Notes: a model not told the origin generated them from the sequence alone. A stretch of 64,000 nt of DNA from an uncultured Clostridia bacterium (GCA_934271265.1 CAKQRE010000036.1:56628-120627); one strand, 5' to 3'. Positions 30,902 to 39,731 are shown, counted from the first letter of the stretch. Made by a program: numbers and translations.

Positions 30902-31527
30902 TATTCTCCGTAAACCTCCTGTAATTTCTCAACAGCGCCTTTCGCGATGACGATCACCGCGTTTTTCACGACGTCATAGGTGTTGAGCTGATCGACGGGA
31001 AGGGTCTGCATTTCCTGGATGTTGCGAGCGGCTCTGATCACGAGCTGATCGTTGTCGTTCATAACCATGAGAACGGTTTTCTCAAAGTTGAACGCGTTGC
31101 GGAAAGCAACCATTTCTTTCGTCTTTCCTTCTTTCACGGCGATATCCTCGAGCACGTAAAACTCACCGTCGGAGATCTTCTGAGAAAGGGCTGAGAAAAG
31201 CGCCGTTCTCTTTGCCGTAATGTTCATCTTTTTGCTGTAATCTCTGGACTTGGGAGCAAACACGACGCCGCCCTTGATCCACTGGGGAGCTCTGGTCGAA
31301 CCCTGTCTCGCGTTACCCGTGCCCTTCTGTCTCCAGGGCTTCTTTCCGCCGCCGCGGACTTCCGTTCTGGTAAGAGTGCCCTTCGTGCCCTGACGGCTGT
31401 TCGCAAGTCTGGTCACGACCGCCTGATGAATGAGCGGCTCGTTATATTCGATGGCGAACAATTCGTCCGCAAGATCCATCGTGCCGGTCTCTTTCCCGTT
31501 CATATTGTAAATTTTAACGTTTGGCAT
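30901..31527 (-). CDS. rplD: Ribosomal protein L4
   Basis: 208 residues; its loop reaches into the exit tunnel. The conserved loop RTEVRGGGKKPWRQKGTGNARQ (shortened) lies near residues 58-80. In gamma-proteobacteria L4 represses the S10 operon; whether it does so here is unknown. I placed the start at the ATG at 31527, ten bases after AAGGAG; an in-frame GTG three codons upstream abuts that site. Confidence 0.96.
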   Translation of the reverse strand: MPNVKIYNMNGKETGTMDLADELFAIEYNEPLIHQAVVTRLANSRQGTKGTLTRTEVRGGGKKPWRQKGTGNARQGSTRAPQWIKGGVVFAPKSRDYSKKMNITAKRTALFSALSQKISDGEFYVLEDIAVKEGKTKEMVAFRNAFNFEKTVLMVMNDNDQLVIRAARNIQEMQTLPVDQLNTYDVVKNAVIVIAKGAVEKLQEVYGE

Positions 31528-31541
31528 ATTCTTCACACTCC

Positions 31542-32171
31542 TTATTTCGCGGTATTAACGACCGTTACGATTCCGCCCTTGGGTCCGGGAATGGCTCCTT
31601 TGATCAGGAGAACGTTTCTGGCGGCGTCTACCTTGACGATTTCAAGGTTCTGAACAGTCACTCTTTCGTTACCGTATTGTCCCGGCATGTGCTTGTTCTT
31701 GAAAACTCTCGACGGCGAGCTGTTTGCGCCCATAGAACCGACTTCTCTGTGCACGGGGCCTACGCCGTGGGTCATCTTCAGTCTCTGCTGGTTCCATCTC
31801 TTGATGACGCCGGAGAAACCGTGACCTTTCGTCTGTCCGACAACGTCGATCTTGTCGCCTTCCGCAAAAGTTTCGACCGTGATGACTTGTCCTACCGTGT
31901 ACGCGCTCGTATCGTCAAGTCTGAACTCTTTCATGACTTTCTGAGGAGCGACGCCCGCTTTTTTGAACTGACCCGCTTCGGGTTTGTTGAGCGCTTTCTC
32001 TTCGACCGCGCCGAAACCGACTTTAACGGCTTCGTAACCGTCTTTCTCGATCGTTTTGATCTGAACGACCGGGCAAGGACCGGCTTCAACGACCGTGACC
32101 GGGATTACTTTTCCGTCTGCGGAAAAGATCTGGGTCATGCCTAACTTCTTTCCAATGATTGCTTTATTCAT
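31542..32171 (-). CDS. rplC: Ribosomal protein L3
   Basis: 209 residues; nucleates 23S rRNA folding and reaches the peptidyl transferase centre. [19 protein letters not shown] begins it, and [19 protein letters not shown] forms the central extension loop. Normal length. Confidence 0.98.
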   Translation of the reverse strand: MNKAIIGKKLGMTQIFSADGKVIPVTVVEAGPCPVVQIKTIEKDGYEAVKVGFGAVEEKALNKPEAGQFKKAGVAPQKVMKEFRLDDTSAYTVGQVITVETFAEGDKIDVVGQTKGHGFSGVIKRWNQQRLKMTHGVGPVHREVGSMGANSSPSRVFKNKHMPGQYGNERVTVQNLEIVKVDAARNVLLIKGAIPGPKGGIVTVVNTAK

Positions 32172-32220
32172 AGATAAAGTTCACCTCCGTATATTAAAAA
32201 ACGTTTTACCTTGATTTGTA

Positions 32221-32520
32221 TCAGAGCTTGATCTTTACGTCAACGCCCGCCGGAAGATGGATCGAGTCGAGAATCTTAGCGTTCGTGGAGTAAATGTCGA
32301 TAAGTCTCTTATGAGTTCTTATCTCGAACTGTTCTCTGCTGTCCTTATACTTGTGGGGGGAACGAAGAATCGTTACAACTTCCTTTTCCGTAGGAAGGGG
32401 AATGGGTCCGCTGATCTTAGCGCCCGCTTTTTTCATGGTTTCCACGATTCTTTCCGTTGCCTGGTCGACCATCTTGTGGTCGTAAGCCGCCAACTTGATT
32501 CTGATTTTCTGACCTGCCAT
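32221..32520 (-). CDS. rpsJ: Ribosomal protein S10
   Basis: 99 residues; in the small-subunit head, also known as NusE in antitermination. [19 protein letters not shown] and [17 protein letters not shown] are diagnostic. It is the first gene of the cluster and has a GGAGG site eight bases before its ATG. Confidence 0.98.
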   Translation of the reverse strand: MAGQKIRIKLAAYDHKMVDQATERIVETMKKAGAKISGPIPLPTEKEVVTILRSPHKYKDSREQFEIRTHKRLIDIYSTNAKILDSIHLPAGVDVKIKL

Positions 32521-32778
32521 TGTGTTACCTCCGATTTTATACTAACATATTGTCAACATTGCCGTGTGTGTCGCGCTTCGAGCAATAAAAAATCATTCGC
32601 CGCTGTGTATTTTTGCGAATGACCAATACCGTTCTTTCCCGCGGTTAGTCGCAAGGGTCAAACCCTCACATTTGTCAACGAAAATTATCTTCCCGCTCAT
32701 TCTCCGGGTTCCGGATCCCGAAGGCGAGCACGGTTTCAAGTAACTTTTCGTCTCAACCCATATCAACACAGCCTATAT
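32521..32778 (-). promoter_or_regulatory. S10-operon leader, about 250 nt
   Basis: The region between the promoter and rpsJ has no open frame of note but several stems: a CGGG/CCCG hairpin near 32705-32722, a GGGTTTGACCC hairpin near 32657-32667 and the terminator described separately. A long structured leader before rpsJ fits transcriptional control of ribosomal protein synthesis. I cannot assign it to a known leader class by reading. Confidence 0.6.
32584..32622 (-). terminator. Attenuator-like terminator in the S10 leader
   Basis: TCATTCGC and GCGAATGA pair over 8 bp (32593-32600 with 32615-32622) and are followed on the minus strand by TTTTTTATT. It stands between the promoter and the first gene, about 65 bases before rpsJ, so it must be bypassed for the operon to be expressed. 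Confidence 0.75.
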
Positions 32779-32807
32779 ATAATACTAAATTCTTCAAGTA
32801 ATGTCAA
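32779..32807 (-). promoter_or_regulatory. Sigma-A promoter of the S10-spc-alpha cluster
   Basis: TTGACA (32807-32802) and TATTAT (32784-32779) on the minus strand with a 17-bp spacer. The predicted transcript begins near 32772. Confidence 0.85.
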
Positions 32808-32892
32808 ATGTTTTTCATCGATTTTTAATTTTTCTTTTCGTTTTTTTTGAGTTTTTTGCATGTTTCGGCTTAACCCCCTTTTCTTTTCGAAA

Positions 32893-32937
32893 AACAGAAA
32901 AAAAGAGACGTGGAAAACGCTTCCCGCCGTCTCTTTT
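32893..32937 (-). terminator. Terminator after the sugar-phosphate kinase gene
   Basis: AAAAGAGACG (32901-32910) pairs with CGTCTCTTTT (32928-32937) over 10 bp, and the minus strand continues TTTCTG. It lies about 35 bases past the kinase stop. Confidence 0.88.
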
Positions 32938-32972
32938 CAAACAATATTATATATAATGTAAGACTTTTTCTT

Positions 32973-33902
32973 TCAGCACGGAATTTTCTCCACGGAGATC
33001 TTCTCATAGATCTCGCGGAATTTCTCGTAGTAAAAGAGGTTAGTCCCGGGCGTTGTGACCGAGGCGGTACCCGCCGCCACCGCCGTACGAAGAAGCTCCG
33101 CCTTTCCCGCCCCCTCTTCCGTAAACCGCGCGACCGCCGCAACCATACTGTCCCCGGCGCCCACGGTACTGTTTACCGCCACGTTTGCGCTCTTGCAGTA
33201 CCAGGCGGAAGATCCGTCCGTCAGAATCGCCCCTTTCCTGCCGAGCGACAGCAAAACGTTTTCCGCTCCGCCGTCGATCAGTTTCCGGCAACCCCTTAAG
33301 ATATCGTTCGTATCCGCATACGTCTCGCCGTTCAGCTCCTGCAATTCGGCGAGATTGGGCTTCACGAAATAAGGGTGCGCTTTCAGGGCGTAGCGCAGGC
33401 GATCTCCCGTTGCGTCCACGATCGCTTTCACTCCTTCTGGCAATACGGACGCGAGACGACGGTAATAGTCTTCCGGGACACCCGTCGGCAAAGATCCGCT
33501 CATCACGACGACCTTTGCCTGTTTCGAGAGTTCTTTCACGATAGAAATCAGTTCTTCCTGCTTTTCTTCCGTAACGAGATCACCCTTGTCGTTCAGCTCG
33601 GTCAGCATAGACTTATTGTCTACCACTTTGTAATTGGTGCGGGCGTTTCCGTCGTTCCAGACAAACGTGTTTTTCACCCCTTCGTCGTCGAGCACGTGCA
33701 CGAACATCGCCCCGTTGCCGTTATAAAGGAACCCCGTAGCGAAACTGTCCCCTTTCAGACGGGCTACGCCGATCGCCACGTTCAGCGCCTTACCCGAATA
33801 CGTTATGACTTTATTGTCGATCCTGTTGGTCGAGCCGACTTTCAACGTTTCCACCTCTACCGTGCAATCGACGCTCGGATTCGGACAGACGGATAATACC
33901 AT
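32973..33902 (-). CDS. PfkB-family sugar-phosphate kinase, probably 1-phosphofructokinase
   Basis: A 309-residue ribokinase-fold enzyme. MVLSVCPNPSVDCTVEV at the start, SGSLPTGVPEDYY, KPNLAELQEL and the catalytic-base motif STVGAGDSMVAA (near residue 250) place it in the 1-phosphofructokinase/tagatose-6-phosphate kinase group. The usual GGKG sugar-binding loop reads SGKALNVA here. No fructose PTS gene lies nearby, so the substrate is open. Its ribosome binding site overlaps the end of the EF-G paralogue gene and is rather far (14 bases) from the ATG. Confidence 0.82.
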   Translation of the reverse strand: MVLSVCPNPSVDCTVEVETLKVGSTNRIDNKVITYSGKALNVAIGVARLKGDSFATGFLYNGNGAMFVHVLDDEGVKNTFVWNDGNARTNYKVVDNKSMLTELNDKGDLVTEEKQEELISIVKELSKQAKVVVMSGSLPTGVPEDYYRRLASVLPEGVKAIVDATGDRLRYALKAHPYFVKPNLAELQELNGETYADTNDILRGCRKLIDGGAENVLLSLGRKGAILTDGSSAWYCKSANVAVNSTVGAGDSMVAAVARFTEEGAGKAELLRTAVAAGTASVTTPGTNLFYYEKFREIYEKISVEKIPC

Positions 33903-33911
33903 GATTTGTTT

Positions 33912-35960
33912 TTACGCCTCCTGTTTCTTTTCCGCTATGATCTTTTCGGCGATCTGCGGCGGAACCTCTTCATAGCGGTCGATACACGTCACGAAAGACC
34001 CCCTTCCCTGCGTCATGCTGCGCAGGTCGGTCGCATACTTCAGGATCTCCGCCTGCGGCGCTTCCGCCGAAACCACGGTATTCTCCCCGTCGGACGAGGT
34101 GCCCAGAATACGCCCGCGACGTTTGTTCATGTCACCCATCACGTCTCCCGTATAGCCGTCGGGCACGGTGATCTCCATATGCAGAATTGGCTCGAGAATG
34201 CATGGCGAAGCCTTTTTCATTCCCTCGGCATAAGCAAGTTTTGCCGCCGTGACGAAAGCGATCTCCTTGGAATCGACGGGGTGATACTTACCGTCGTACA
34301 GCGTGCACTTCACGTTGACTGCGGGAAACCCCGCGAGAACCCCTTCCTTCATCGCCTCGCGAAGCCCTTTATCGACGGCGGGAATGAACTGTTTCGGCAC
34401 GGCGCCGCCGACGACCGCGTCCACGAATTCGTAAACGCCGTCTACCGCTCCCGGTTCGAACCGAACGAAACAATCGCCGAACTGCCCTGCGCCGCCCGAC
34501 TGTTTTTTATGTTTTCCTTCCGCCTCCGCCGTTTTCCGTATCGTTTCGCGATAAGCGATCTTCGGCTCGGTCAGCACCGCCTCGCAACCGAATTTCGTTT
34601 TCAGTTTTCTGCAAAGTACGGAAAGCTGGGTATCTCCCACACCGACGAGAAGCATCTCTCCGGTATCGCGATTCTTCTCCACACGGAAAGACACGTCTTC
34701 TTCCTGCAACCGTTTCAGTCCCGCAAAAACTTTGTCTTCGTCTCCCTTTTTCGCCGCAGAAACCGCCATGGCGTATTCCGCAGGGGGCATCGCGATCGGC
34801 GGAAGGGTCACAACCGCTCCCGCGCAGAGAGTATCTCCCGTTTTTACGTCGTTCAGTTTCGCAAACGCGCCGATATCTCCCGCGCCGACGATCTCCGTCG
34901 GGATCTGTTTCTTTCCCCTCGGAAAATAGAGCGCGCCGACTTTCTCCGCCTCGCCCGTTCTCGCGTCCGTAAGGATCGCGCCCGGCTCGACTTTCCCGGC
35001 GATCACGCGGAAATAATTCATCTTCCCGACAAACGGGTCGACGATCGTTTTGAACACTCTTACGACGGCGGGCGCGCTTTCGTCCGCAGATAAAGGCACC
35101 TCGTTTCCCTTTTCGTCCGTCGCGATAAACGGCTTTCTGTCCGCAGGAGACGGAAGGGTGGAAATGATTTTATCCATCAGATTGTAAACGCCGGCGTTTT
35201 TCGTCGCGCTGCCGCCGAGAACGGTGATCGTGGAAGAATTTCCGATGCCGATCTTCAATCCTTTTTCGATCTCCTCGCCCGTAAGAGAACCTTCGGCGAA
35301 GAATTTATCGAGCAACGCCTCGTCGTTTTCCGCCGCCGCCTCCATAAGCGCGAGATGCGCCTCTTCATAAGCCTCCCGAAGATTTTCCGGGATCGGGCTT
35401 TCGTTTCTCTGCCAGTCGCGGAGAACGCCGAACGCCACCTTCACGTAACCGATCATCTTTTCGTTTACGATATTCGGAATGATCATCGGTGCGATCTTAT
35501 TGCCGAATTTTTGTTTGATCGCCCCCACCGTACGGATAAAACTGCTGTTTTCTTTATCGATCCCGTTGATAAATACGATCGCGGGAACTTTGTTTGCGAT
35601 GCAGTATGCGATCGCTTTTTCCGTACCGACGGGCAACGTGCCGTCAGCTCCGGTTACGATCACGGCGCCGTCTGCCGCGGCAAGCGCCTCCTCCCGTTCC
35701 CCCTCGAAATCGAAAAAACCGGGAACGTCCAGAATATTGAACGTGACACCGCGATATTCGCACCTTGCAACCGCGAGCGACACCGATATTTTACGCGCGA
35801 TCTCTTCCGGATCGAAATCGCACACGGTATTACCGTCGTCCGTTCTGCCCTGTCGCTCGATCGCGCCGCCGCACAAAAGCATCGCTTCGGCAAGCGTCGT
35901 TTTTCCCTCGCCGCTGTGCCCGATGATCGCAACGTTCCTGATTTTGCCTGTCTCCGTCAT
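33912..35960 (-). CDS. EF-G paralogue (EF-G2-like translation GTPase)
   Basis: A 682-residue protein with all EF-G domains: GTPase (1-270), domain II (~295-380), domain III, IV (GAGQFGDCFVRFEPG, ~465-580) and V (EPILHMEITVP, GRGSFVTCIDRYEEVP). The GTPase motifs differ from true EF-G: G1 GHSGEGKTTL (residues 14-23), G3 DVPGF, and G4 NGID where NKMD is usual. This pattern fits EF-G2-type paralogues such as mycobacterial FusA2, whose translocation activity is in doubt. The ATG at 35960 was chosen because family similarity begins there; the open frame runs 136 codons further through a promoter and terminator. It is co-transcribed with the kinase 10 bases downstream. Confidence 0.88.
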   Translation of the reverse strand: MTETGKIRNVAIIGHSGEGKTTLAEAMLLCGGAIERQGRTDDGNTVCDFDPEEIARKISVSLAVARCEYRGVTFNILDVPGFFDFEGEREEALAAADGAVIVTGADGTLPVGTEKAIAYCIANKVPAIVFINGIDKENSSFIRTVGAIKQKFGNKIAPMIIPNIVNEKMIGYVKVAFGVLRDWQRNESPIPENLREAYEEAHLALMEAAAENDEALLDKFFAEGSLTGEEIEKGLKIGIGNSSTITVLGGSATKNAGVYNLMDKIISTLPSPADRKPFIATDEKGNEVPLSADESAPAVVRVFKTIVDPFVGKMNYFRVIAGKVEPGAILTDARTGEAEKVGALYFPRGKKQIPTEIVGAGDIGAFAKLNDVKTGDTLCAGAVVTLPPIAMPPAEYAMAVSAAKKGDEDKVFAGLKRLQEEDVSFRVEKNRDTGEMLLVGVGDTQLSVLCRKLKTKFGCEAVLTEPKIAYRETIRKTAEAEGKHKKQSGGAGQFGDCFVRFEPGAVDGVYEFVDAVVGGAVPKQFIPAVDKGLREAMKEGVLAGFPAVNVKCTLYDGKYHPVDSKEIAFVTAAKLAYAEGMKKASPCILEPILHMEITVPDGYTGDVMGDMNKRRGRILGTSSDGENTVVSAEAPQAEILKYATDLRSMTQGRGSFVTCIDRYEEVPPQIAEKIIAEKKQEA

Positions 35961-36075
35961 TCTTTTTCCTACCTTATCCCTTATTAACGGATACGAATGA
36001 CCGATTTTCTCAACACGCCGGAAAGGGAACGTTCTTCCTTGCCGATCCCGGCGGGATCCTTCGCCCGTTAAAAGT

Positions 36076-36104
36076 ATTATAATACGGAAACGGAAAAATT
36101 TCAA
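36076..36104 (-). promoter_or_regulatory. Sigma-A promoter for the EF-G paralogue and kinase
   Basis: TTGAAA (36104-36099) and TATAAT (36081-36076) on the minus strand with a 17-bp spacer. The leader to the ATG at 35960 would be about 110 nt. Confidence 0.82.
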
Positions 36105-36155
36105 TAGAAAACGGGAAATTTTCACAAAAAACTCATAGGTTCCGAGACAAAAAGA

Positions 36156-36179
36156 AAAGGTTCTCCCGGGAGAACCTTT
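36156..36179 (-). terminator. Terminator after copA
   Basis: A perfect 24-bp palindrome, AAAGGTTCTCCC joined to GGGAGAACCTTT, followed on the minus strand by TCTTTTTGTC. It lies 17 bases after the copA stop. Confidence 0.85.
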
Positions 36180-36196
36180 CGCTATCTTCGCACTCG

Positions 36197-36397
36197 TCAG
36201 GCTTCGATCTTCACGACTTCGTAACCCGCGTCGGCGATCTGTTTTTTCAGATCGTCTTCCTTTCCTTTCAGATCGGGACAATAAACGACCTTTTCCGCAA
36301 GGTCGACTTTCCCTTCCAACCCGAGAGAAGAAAAGATCCCTTCCACTCTCTTCCGGCAGTGCTCGCACATCATGCCGTCTACGTATACTTTTATCAT
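36197..36397 (-). CDS. copZ: Possible free CopZ-like copper chaperone from an internal start in copA
   Basis: In the copA frame the ATG at 36397 is preceded by AAAGGAGG (36416-36409), a full match to the anti-Shine-Dalgarno, 11 bases away. Initiation there would yield a 66-residue protein, MIKVYVDGMMCEHCRKRV onward, the size and motif of free CopZ-type chaperones. The linker just before it is polar and low in complexity. This is an inference: the ribosome binding site could equally be a relic of a formerly separate copZ gene that lost its upstream stop codon. Confidence 0.5.
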   Translation of the reverse strand: MIKVYVDGMMCEHCRKRVEGIFSSLGLEGKVDLAEKVVYCPDLKGKEDDLKKQIADAGYEVVKIEA

Positions 36398-38710
36398 TTT
36401 CGGAAAAACCTCCTTTCCTTTTTCTCCGGCATTTGTTTTTTCGCCGGAAATAATATCTTTATTCGATGTTACGTTCCCTTTGTCCGAGGCGTTTGCCGCG
36501 GGAAACGCCTTATTCTCCGTTTCCTTCGGACGAAACTTCATCAGTCTGAGCCTGAGCGCGTTACACACGACGCAGACGCTCGAAAGGCTCATCGCAAGCG
36601 ATGCGATCATCGGGTTCAGCGTGACGTTCCATGCGGGGTACAACACGCCCGCCGCGACCGGGATCAATATAATATTATAGATAAACGCCCAGAAAAGATT
36701 TTCTCTGATGTTTCTCATTACCCGCTTACCGACCAGAAGGGCGTTCACGGCGTCACCGAGATCGTTTCCGACAAGAATGACTTCCGCACTGCCGATCGCG
36801 ATATCCGTTCCCGCGCCGATGGCAACGCCTACGTCTGCGGAAGAAAGAGCAGGCGCGTCGTTCACGCCGTCGCCGATCATCATCACCTTTTTCCCCTCGG
36901 CTTTCTTGCCTTCCACAAACTTATACTTATCCTCGGGCAACACCTCTGCGATCGCTTTCACGCCGAGCTCGTCTCCTACCGCTTTTGCGGCAAGTTTATT
37001 GTCTCCCGTAAGAATATAAACCTCTTTCCCGAGCTTTTTCATATCCTCGACCGCGCGTTTGGAAGAAGAACGAATTTCGTCTTTAATCGACATATAGCCC
37101 TTTATTTCCCCATCTACGGCAAGAATGAGGACGGTTGCGCCGGCACTTTCTTCTTCGGTGACGGCGTCTTTGCAGAACAAGTCGATATTTTCCGTTTCCA
37201 TCAGTTTCCGGTTGCCGAGAAGAACCTTTTTCCCTTCGACCGTACACTCCACGCCGAGCCCCGCACGCGCAATAAATCCGTCCGCCGGTTTTTCCTCCGC
37301 GCCGTCCGTAAAGGCAAGAACCGCCTTCGCAAGCACGTGCGAACTTCCCTTTTCCGCCGCACGACAGATCCCTTTAAATTCGTCATCCGGGATCCCGAAC
37401 ACCGCAAAGCGCACAACGACAGGCCTTCCGTAGGTCACCGTACCCGTTTTATCGAGCACGACAACGGACACTTCGGAAAGATTCTGCAAGGCTTCGCCGC
37501 TCTTCACGAGAATGCCGTTTTCTGCGGCCTTTCCCGTTCCCGCCATAAGCGCGGCAGGGGTGGCAAGCCCTAACGCGCACGGACAGGAAACCACGAGAAT
37601 ACTGACGGCTATATTGACGGAGAACTCAAACGAATGCCCCGTTAAAAGCCATATAAGCCCGCTTATCAGAGAAATTGCAATTACGACGGGCACGAATACG
37701 GACGCAACTTTATCTGCGATTCCCGCAATGGGAACTTTTGTCGAATTTGCGTTCTCCACTAATTTTACGATATGGAAAAGGGTCGTATCCTCTCCGACGG
37801 CGGTCGCTTCCATCAGACAGTAGCCGTCCGAAAACACCGTTCCGCAGATCAGTTTGCTCCCGACCGTCTTCTCCACGGGAATGCTTTCGCCGGTCACGGC
37901 GGATTCTTCGGTGTAGCCGCCGCCTTTCCTCAGGATCCCGTCCGCCGGGACGGAAAAACCTTGTTTTAAAACGATGATATCTCCTTTCACGAGTTCGGAA
38001 GAAAGAATCTCAACCTCTTTACCGTCACGCAACACCACAGCCCGATCCGGCGAAAGCTTCATCAGCTTTTCCACCGCGCCCATTGTTTTGTCCTTCGATT
38101 TTTCCTCAAGGAACTTTCCGACGGTGATCAGCGTTACGATCATAGCCGCCCCTTCGAAATACAGCTTGCCGTGGTAAGCCTCGTTGCCGAGCGCGATCAT
38201 AACGACGGCGAAAATACCGTACAGAAAGGAGACCGCCGAGCCGAGCGCAACGAGAGAATCCATATTCGGAGCAAAACGAAACAATTTTTTAAAGCCGTTG
38301 ACGAAATAACCGCGATTGATGATAAGCACAGGCAAACACAACGCCGCCTGCACCGCCGCAGACCAGAGCGGATCGTGCAGAAACATCGGCATCGGCGCAT
38401 GGATCATATGTCCCATGGAAACATACATCAGTAAGAGAACAAGGGGAACGGAAAAAATCAGATGTCTGCCGAGCATTCTCGCACGGTCTCCGCCGCGCTT
38501 ATGCTCGAACCCCTTTTTTATGCCGTAGCCCTCTTTCTTTACCGCTTCCATAACGGCGGCTTCCACGCCTTCCTTTCCGCTTACGGTAAGGCTGCCGGAA
38601 ATCAGATTGACGGTCGCCTTCTCCACGCCTTCCACGCCGCGCGCCGCTTTCTCCACTCTCGCCGAGCATGCGGAGCACGTCATTCCGGTGACGGTAAAAC
38701 TGTATTCCAT
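36197..38710 (-). CDS. copA: Cu(I)-exporting P1B-ATPase with fused C-terminal CopZ-like domain
   Basis: An 837-residue pump exporting Cu(I). It has an N-terminal heavy-metal domain (GMTCSAC, cysteines 12 and 15) and the actuator motif TGES. It also has CPCALGLATP in helix 6 (near 378), phosphorylation motif DKTGTVT, GDGVNDAPALS, and the later-helix Cu(I) residues (YN and MSLSS). After residue ~725 comes a ~45-residue polar linker, then a second heavy-metal domain (772-837) with MMCEHC. The nucleotide-domain HP motif reads SSHVLA instead of SEHPLA. The ATG at 38710 has GAGGAG nine bases upstream. The gene follows the glycerophosphodiesterase gene by 84 bases. Confidence 0.95.
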   Translation of the reverse strand: MEYSFTVTGMTCSACSARVEKAARGVEGVEKATVNLISGSLTVSGKEGVEAAVMEAVKKEGYGIKKGFEHKRGGDRARMLGRHLIFSVPLVLLLMYVSMGHMIHAPMPMFLHDPLWSAAVQAALCLPVLIINRGYFVNGFKKLFRFAPNMDSLVALGSAVSFLYGIFAVVMIALGNEAYHGKLYFEGAAMIVTLITVGKFLEEKSKDKTMGAVEKLMKLSPDRAVVLRDGKEVEILSSELVKGDIIVLKQGFSVPADGILRKGGGYTEESAVTGESIPVEKTVGSKLICGTVFSDGYCLMEATAVGEDTTLFHIVKLVENANSTKVPIAGIADKVASVFVPVVIAISLISGLIWLLTGHSFEFSVNIAVSILVVSCPCALGLATPAALMAGTGKAAENGILVKSGEALQNLSEVSVVVLDKTGTVTYGRPVVVRFAVFGIPDDEFKGICRAAEKGSSHVLAKAVLAFTDGAEEKPADGFIARAGLGVECTVEGKKVLLGNRKLMETENIDLFCKDAVTEEESAGATVLILAVDGEIKGYMSIKDEIRSSSKRAVEDMKKLGKEVYILTGDNKLAAKAVGDELGVKAIAEVLPEDKYKFVEGKKAEGKKVMMIGDGVNDAPALSSADVGVAIGAGTDIAIGSAEVILVGNDLGDAVNALLVGKRVMRNIRENLFWAFIYNIILIPVAAGVLYPAWNVTLNPMIASLAMSLSSVCVVCNALRLRLMKFRPKETENKAFPAANASDKGNVTSNKDIISGEKTNAGEKGKEVFPKMIKVYVDGMMCEHCRKRVEGIFSSLGLEGKVDLAEKVVYCPDLKGKEDDLKKQIADAGYEVVKIEA

Positions 38711-38794
38711 AACCAATTTCTCCTCGGATTTTCGTTTTTGATCCACCGAGGGCAGACCCTTCAAAATCCACGCTATAAGTCGTTTATCCGACTT

Positions 38795-39523
38795 TTATAT
38801 CCTTATTTTTTCGTAAATGAAATTATCCGCATGCTCGCGCGCGATCTCAAGATCTTCTTCGGATCGAACCGTCCAGCAGAGCATCGGTCTCTTTTTTCTC
38901 ATTCTCTTCACGGGAAGATACCTGAGATTCATATTGATAAAATCGGGGTGAACGATCACGTTGAACATCGCGTGCCACAACATAAAATCGATCAGCAGAG
39001 GGATCCTGCCCTTGTGTCTGTCTTTATCGACGAGCTGACCGCGCGTCCACTCCGGTTTTTTCTTTGCGAATTCCGCCATGATAAGCGGATCGAAAGACTG
39101 CACGGCAAACTCTCCCCGATAGTTTTCGAGCAAGGGGATCATTTTATCTGCGACCGTTTTTTTCACCCGCTGGCTTTTCACCTCGATGAGGACGGGCGTT
39201 CTTCCGTTCACGAAGGTAAGAAACTCCGCAAACGTCATGATTTTCTCATCCGTTCCGCCGAGGCGGACCTTTGAAAGCTCCTCGTACGTCATATCCCATA
39301 TCAGGCTGTCCACCCCGGTCATCCTGGAAATATTATCGTCGTGAAAACAAACGGGGATGAGATCTTTCGTCAATTGTACGTCCATTTCGATCGGTATGTT
39401 TTTTTCGATCGCCTTTTCGTATGCCGCTCTGCTGTTTTCGGGTGAATTATCGTCGTATAACCCTCTGTGTGCGATCGGTCGGGTCAACAACCAACTGTCT
39501 TTTTCGATTCTGCTTTTCTTCAT
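38795..39523 (-). CDS. Glycerophosphodiester phosphodiesterase family protein
   Basis: A 242-residue TIM-barrel protein hydrolysing glycerophosphodiesters to glycerol-3-phosphate and an alcohol. The catalytic and metal residues are in IAHRGLYDDNSPENS (HRG and PEN, about 18-30), EMDVQLTKDLIPVCFHD (acid pair and histidine) and LIEVKS. There is no signal peptide, so it is probably cytoplasmic and may act on lipid turnover products. The ribosome binding site AAGGA is weak. A strong promoter with a downstream inverted repeat lies ~210 bases upstream; copA follows. Confidence 0.9.
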   Translation of the reverse strand: MKKSRIEKDSWLLTRPIAHRGLYDDNSPENSRAAYEKAIEKNIPIEMDVQLTKDLIPVCFHDDNISRMTGVDSLIWDMTYEELSKVRLGGTDEKIMTFAEFLTFVNGRTPVLIEVKSQRVKKTVADKMIPLLENYRGEFAVQSFDPLIMAEFAKKKPEWTRGQLVDKDRHKGRIPLLIDFMLWHAMFNVIVHPDFINMNLRYLPVKRMRKKRPMLCWTVRSEEDLEIAREHADNFIYEKIRI

Positions 39524-39558
39524 TTTTTCCTTGCCGCCCGATCCCGGGCGCGTTCCTC

Positions 39559-39622
39559 ATGCCGGACAAAAACAGACGGGACACGTCGTCAGAGCATGGT
39601 TCGTATGATTCTTGTCCGGCAT
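39559..39622. repeat. Hairpin repeat family, copy B (long form)
   Basis: Eleven-base perfect inverted ends, ATGCCGGACAA and TTGTCCGGCAT, enclose 42 bases. Inside, GGTTCGTATGATTCTTG is the reverse complement of the AAGAATNATACGAACC core of the other copies, so this copy is inverted. A related half-unit (39622-39665) follows directly; both carry GGGACACGTCGTCAGA. The element lies in the predicted leader of the glycerophosphodiesterase gene. Confidence 0.75.
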
Positions 39623-39701
39623 ACCGGACGAGAACAATCGGGACACGTCGTCAGACCATAGCCCGCTTTCTTCTTATCCGTCATCGTTCGATATTCTTAT
39701 T

Positions 39702-39720
39702 TCCTACCAAATCGGTAGGA
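39702..39720. promoter_or_regulatory. Inverted repeat, likely operator
   Basis: TCCTACC and GGTAGGA flank a five-base spacer, centred about 20 bases downstream of the -10 box of the glycerophosphodiesterase promoter, near +15. The position fits repressor control. The regulator is unknown. Confidence 0.6.
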
Positions 39721-39731
39721 TTTTCGGTAAT

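Noticed and set aside
33912..35960. Ribosome protection (TetM-like) resistance protein
   Set aside because: The domain pattern and motifs fit an EF-G2-type paralogue better than TetM/TetO.
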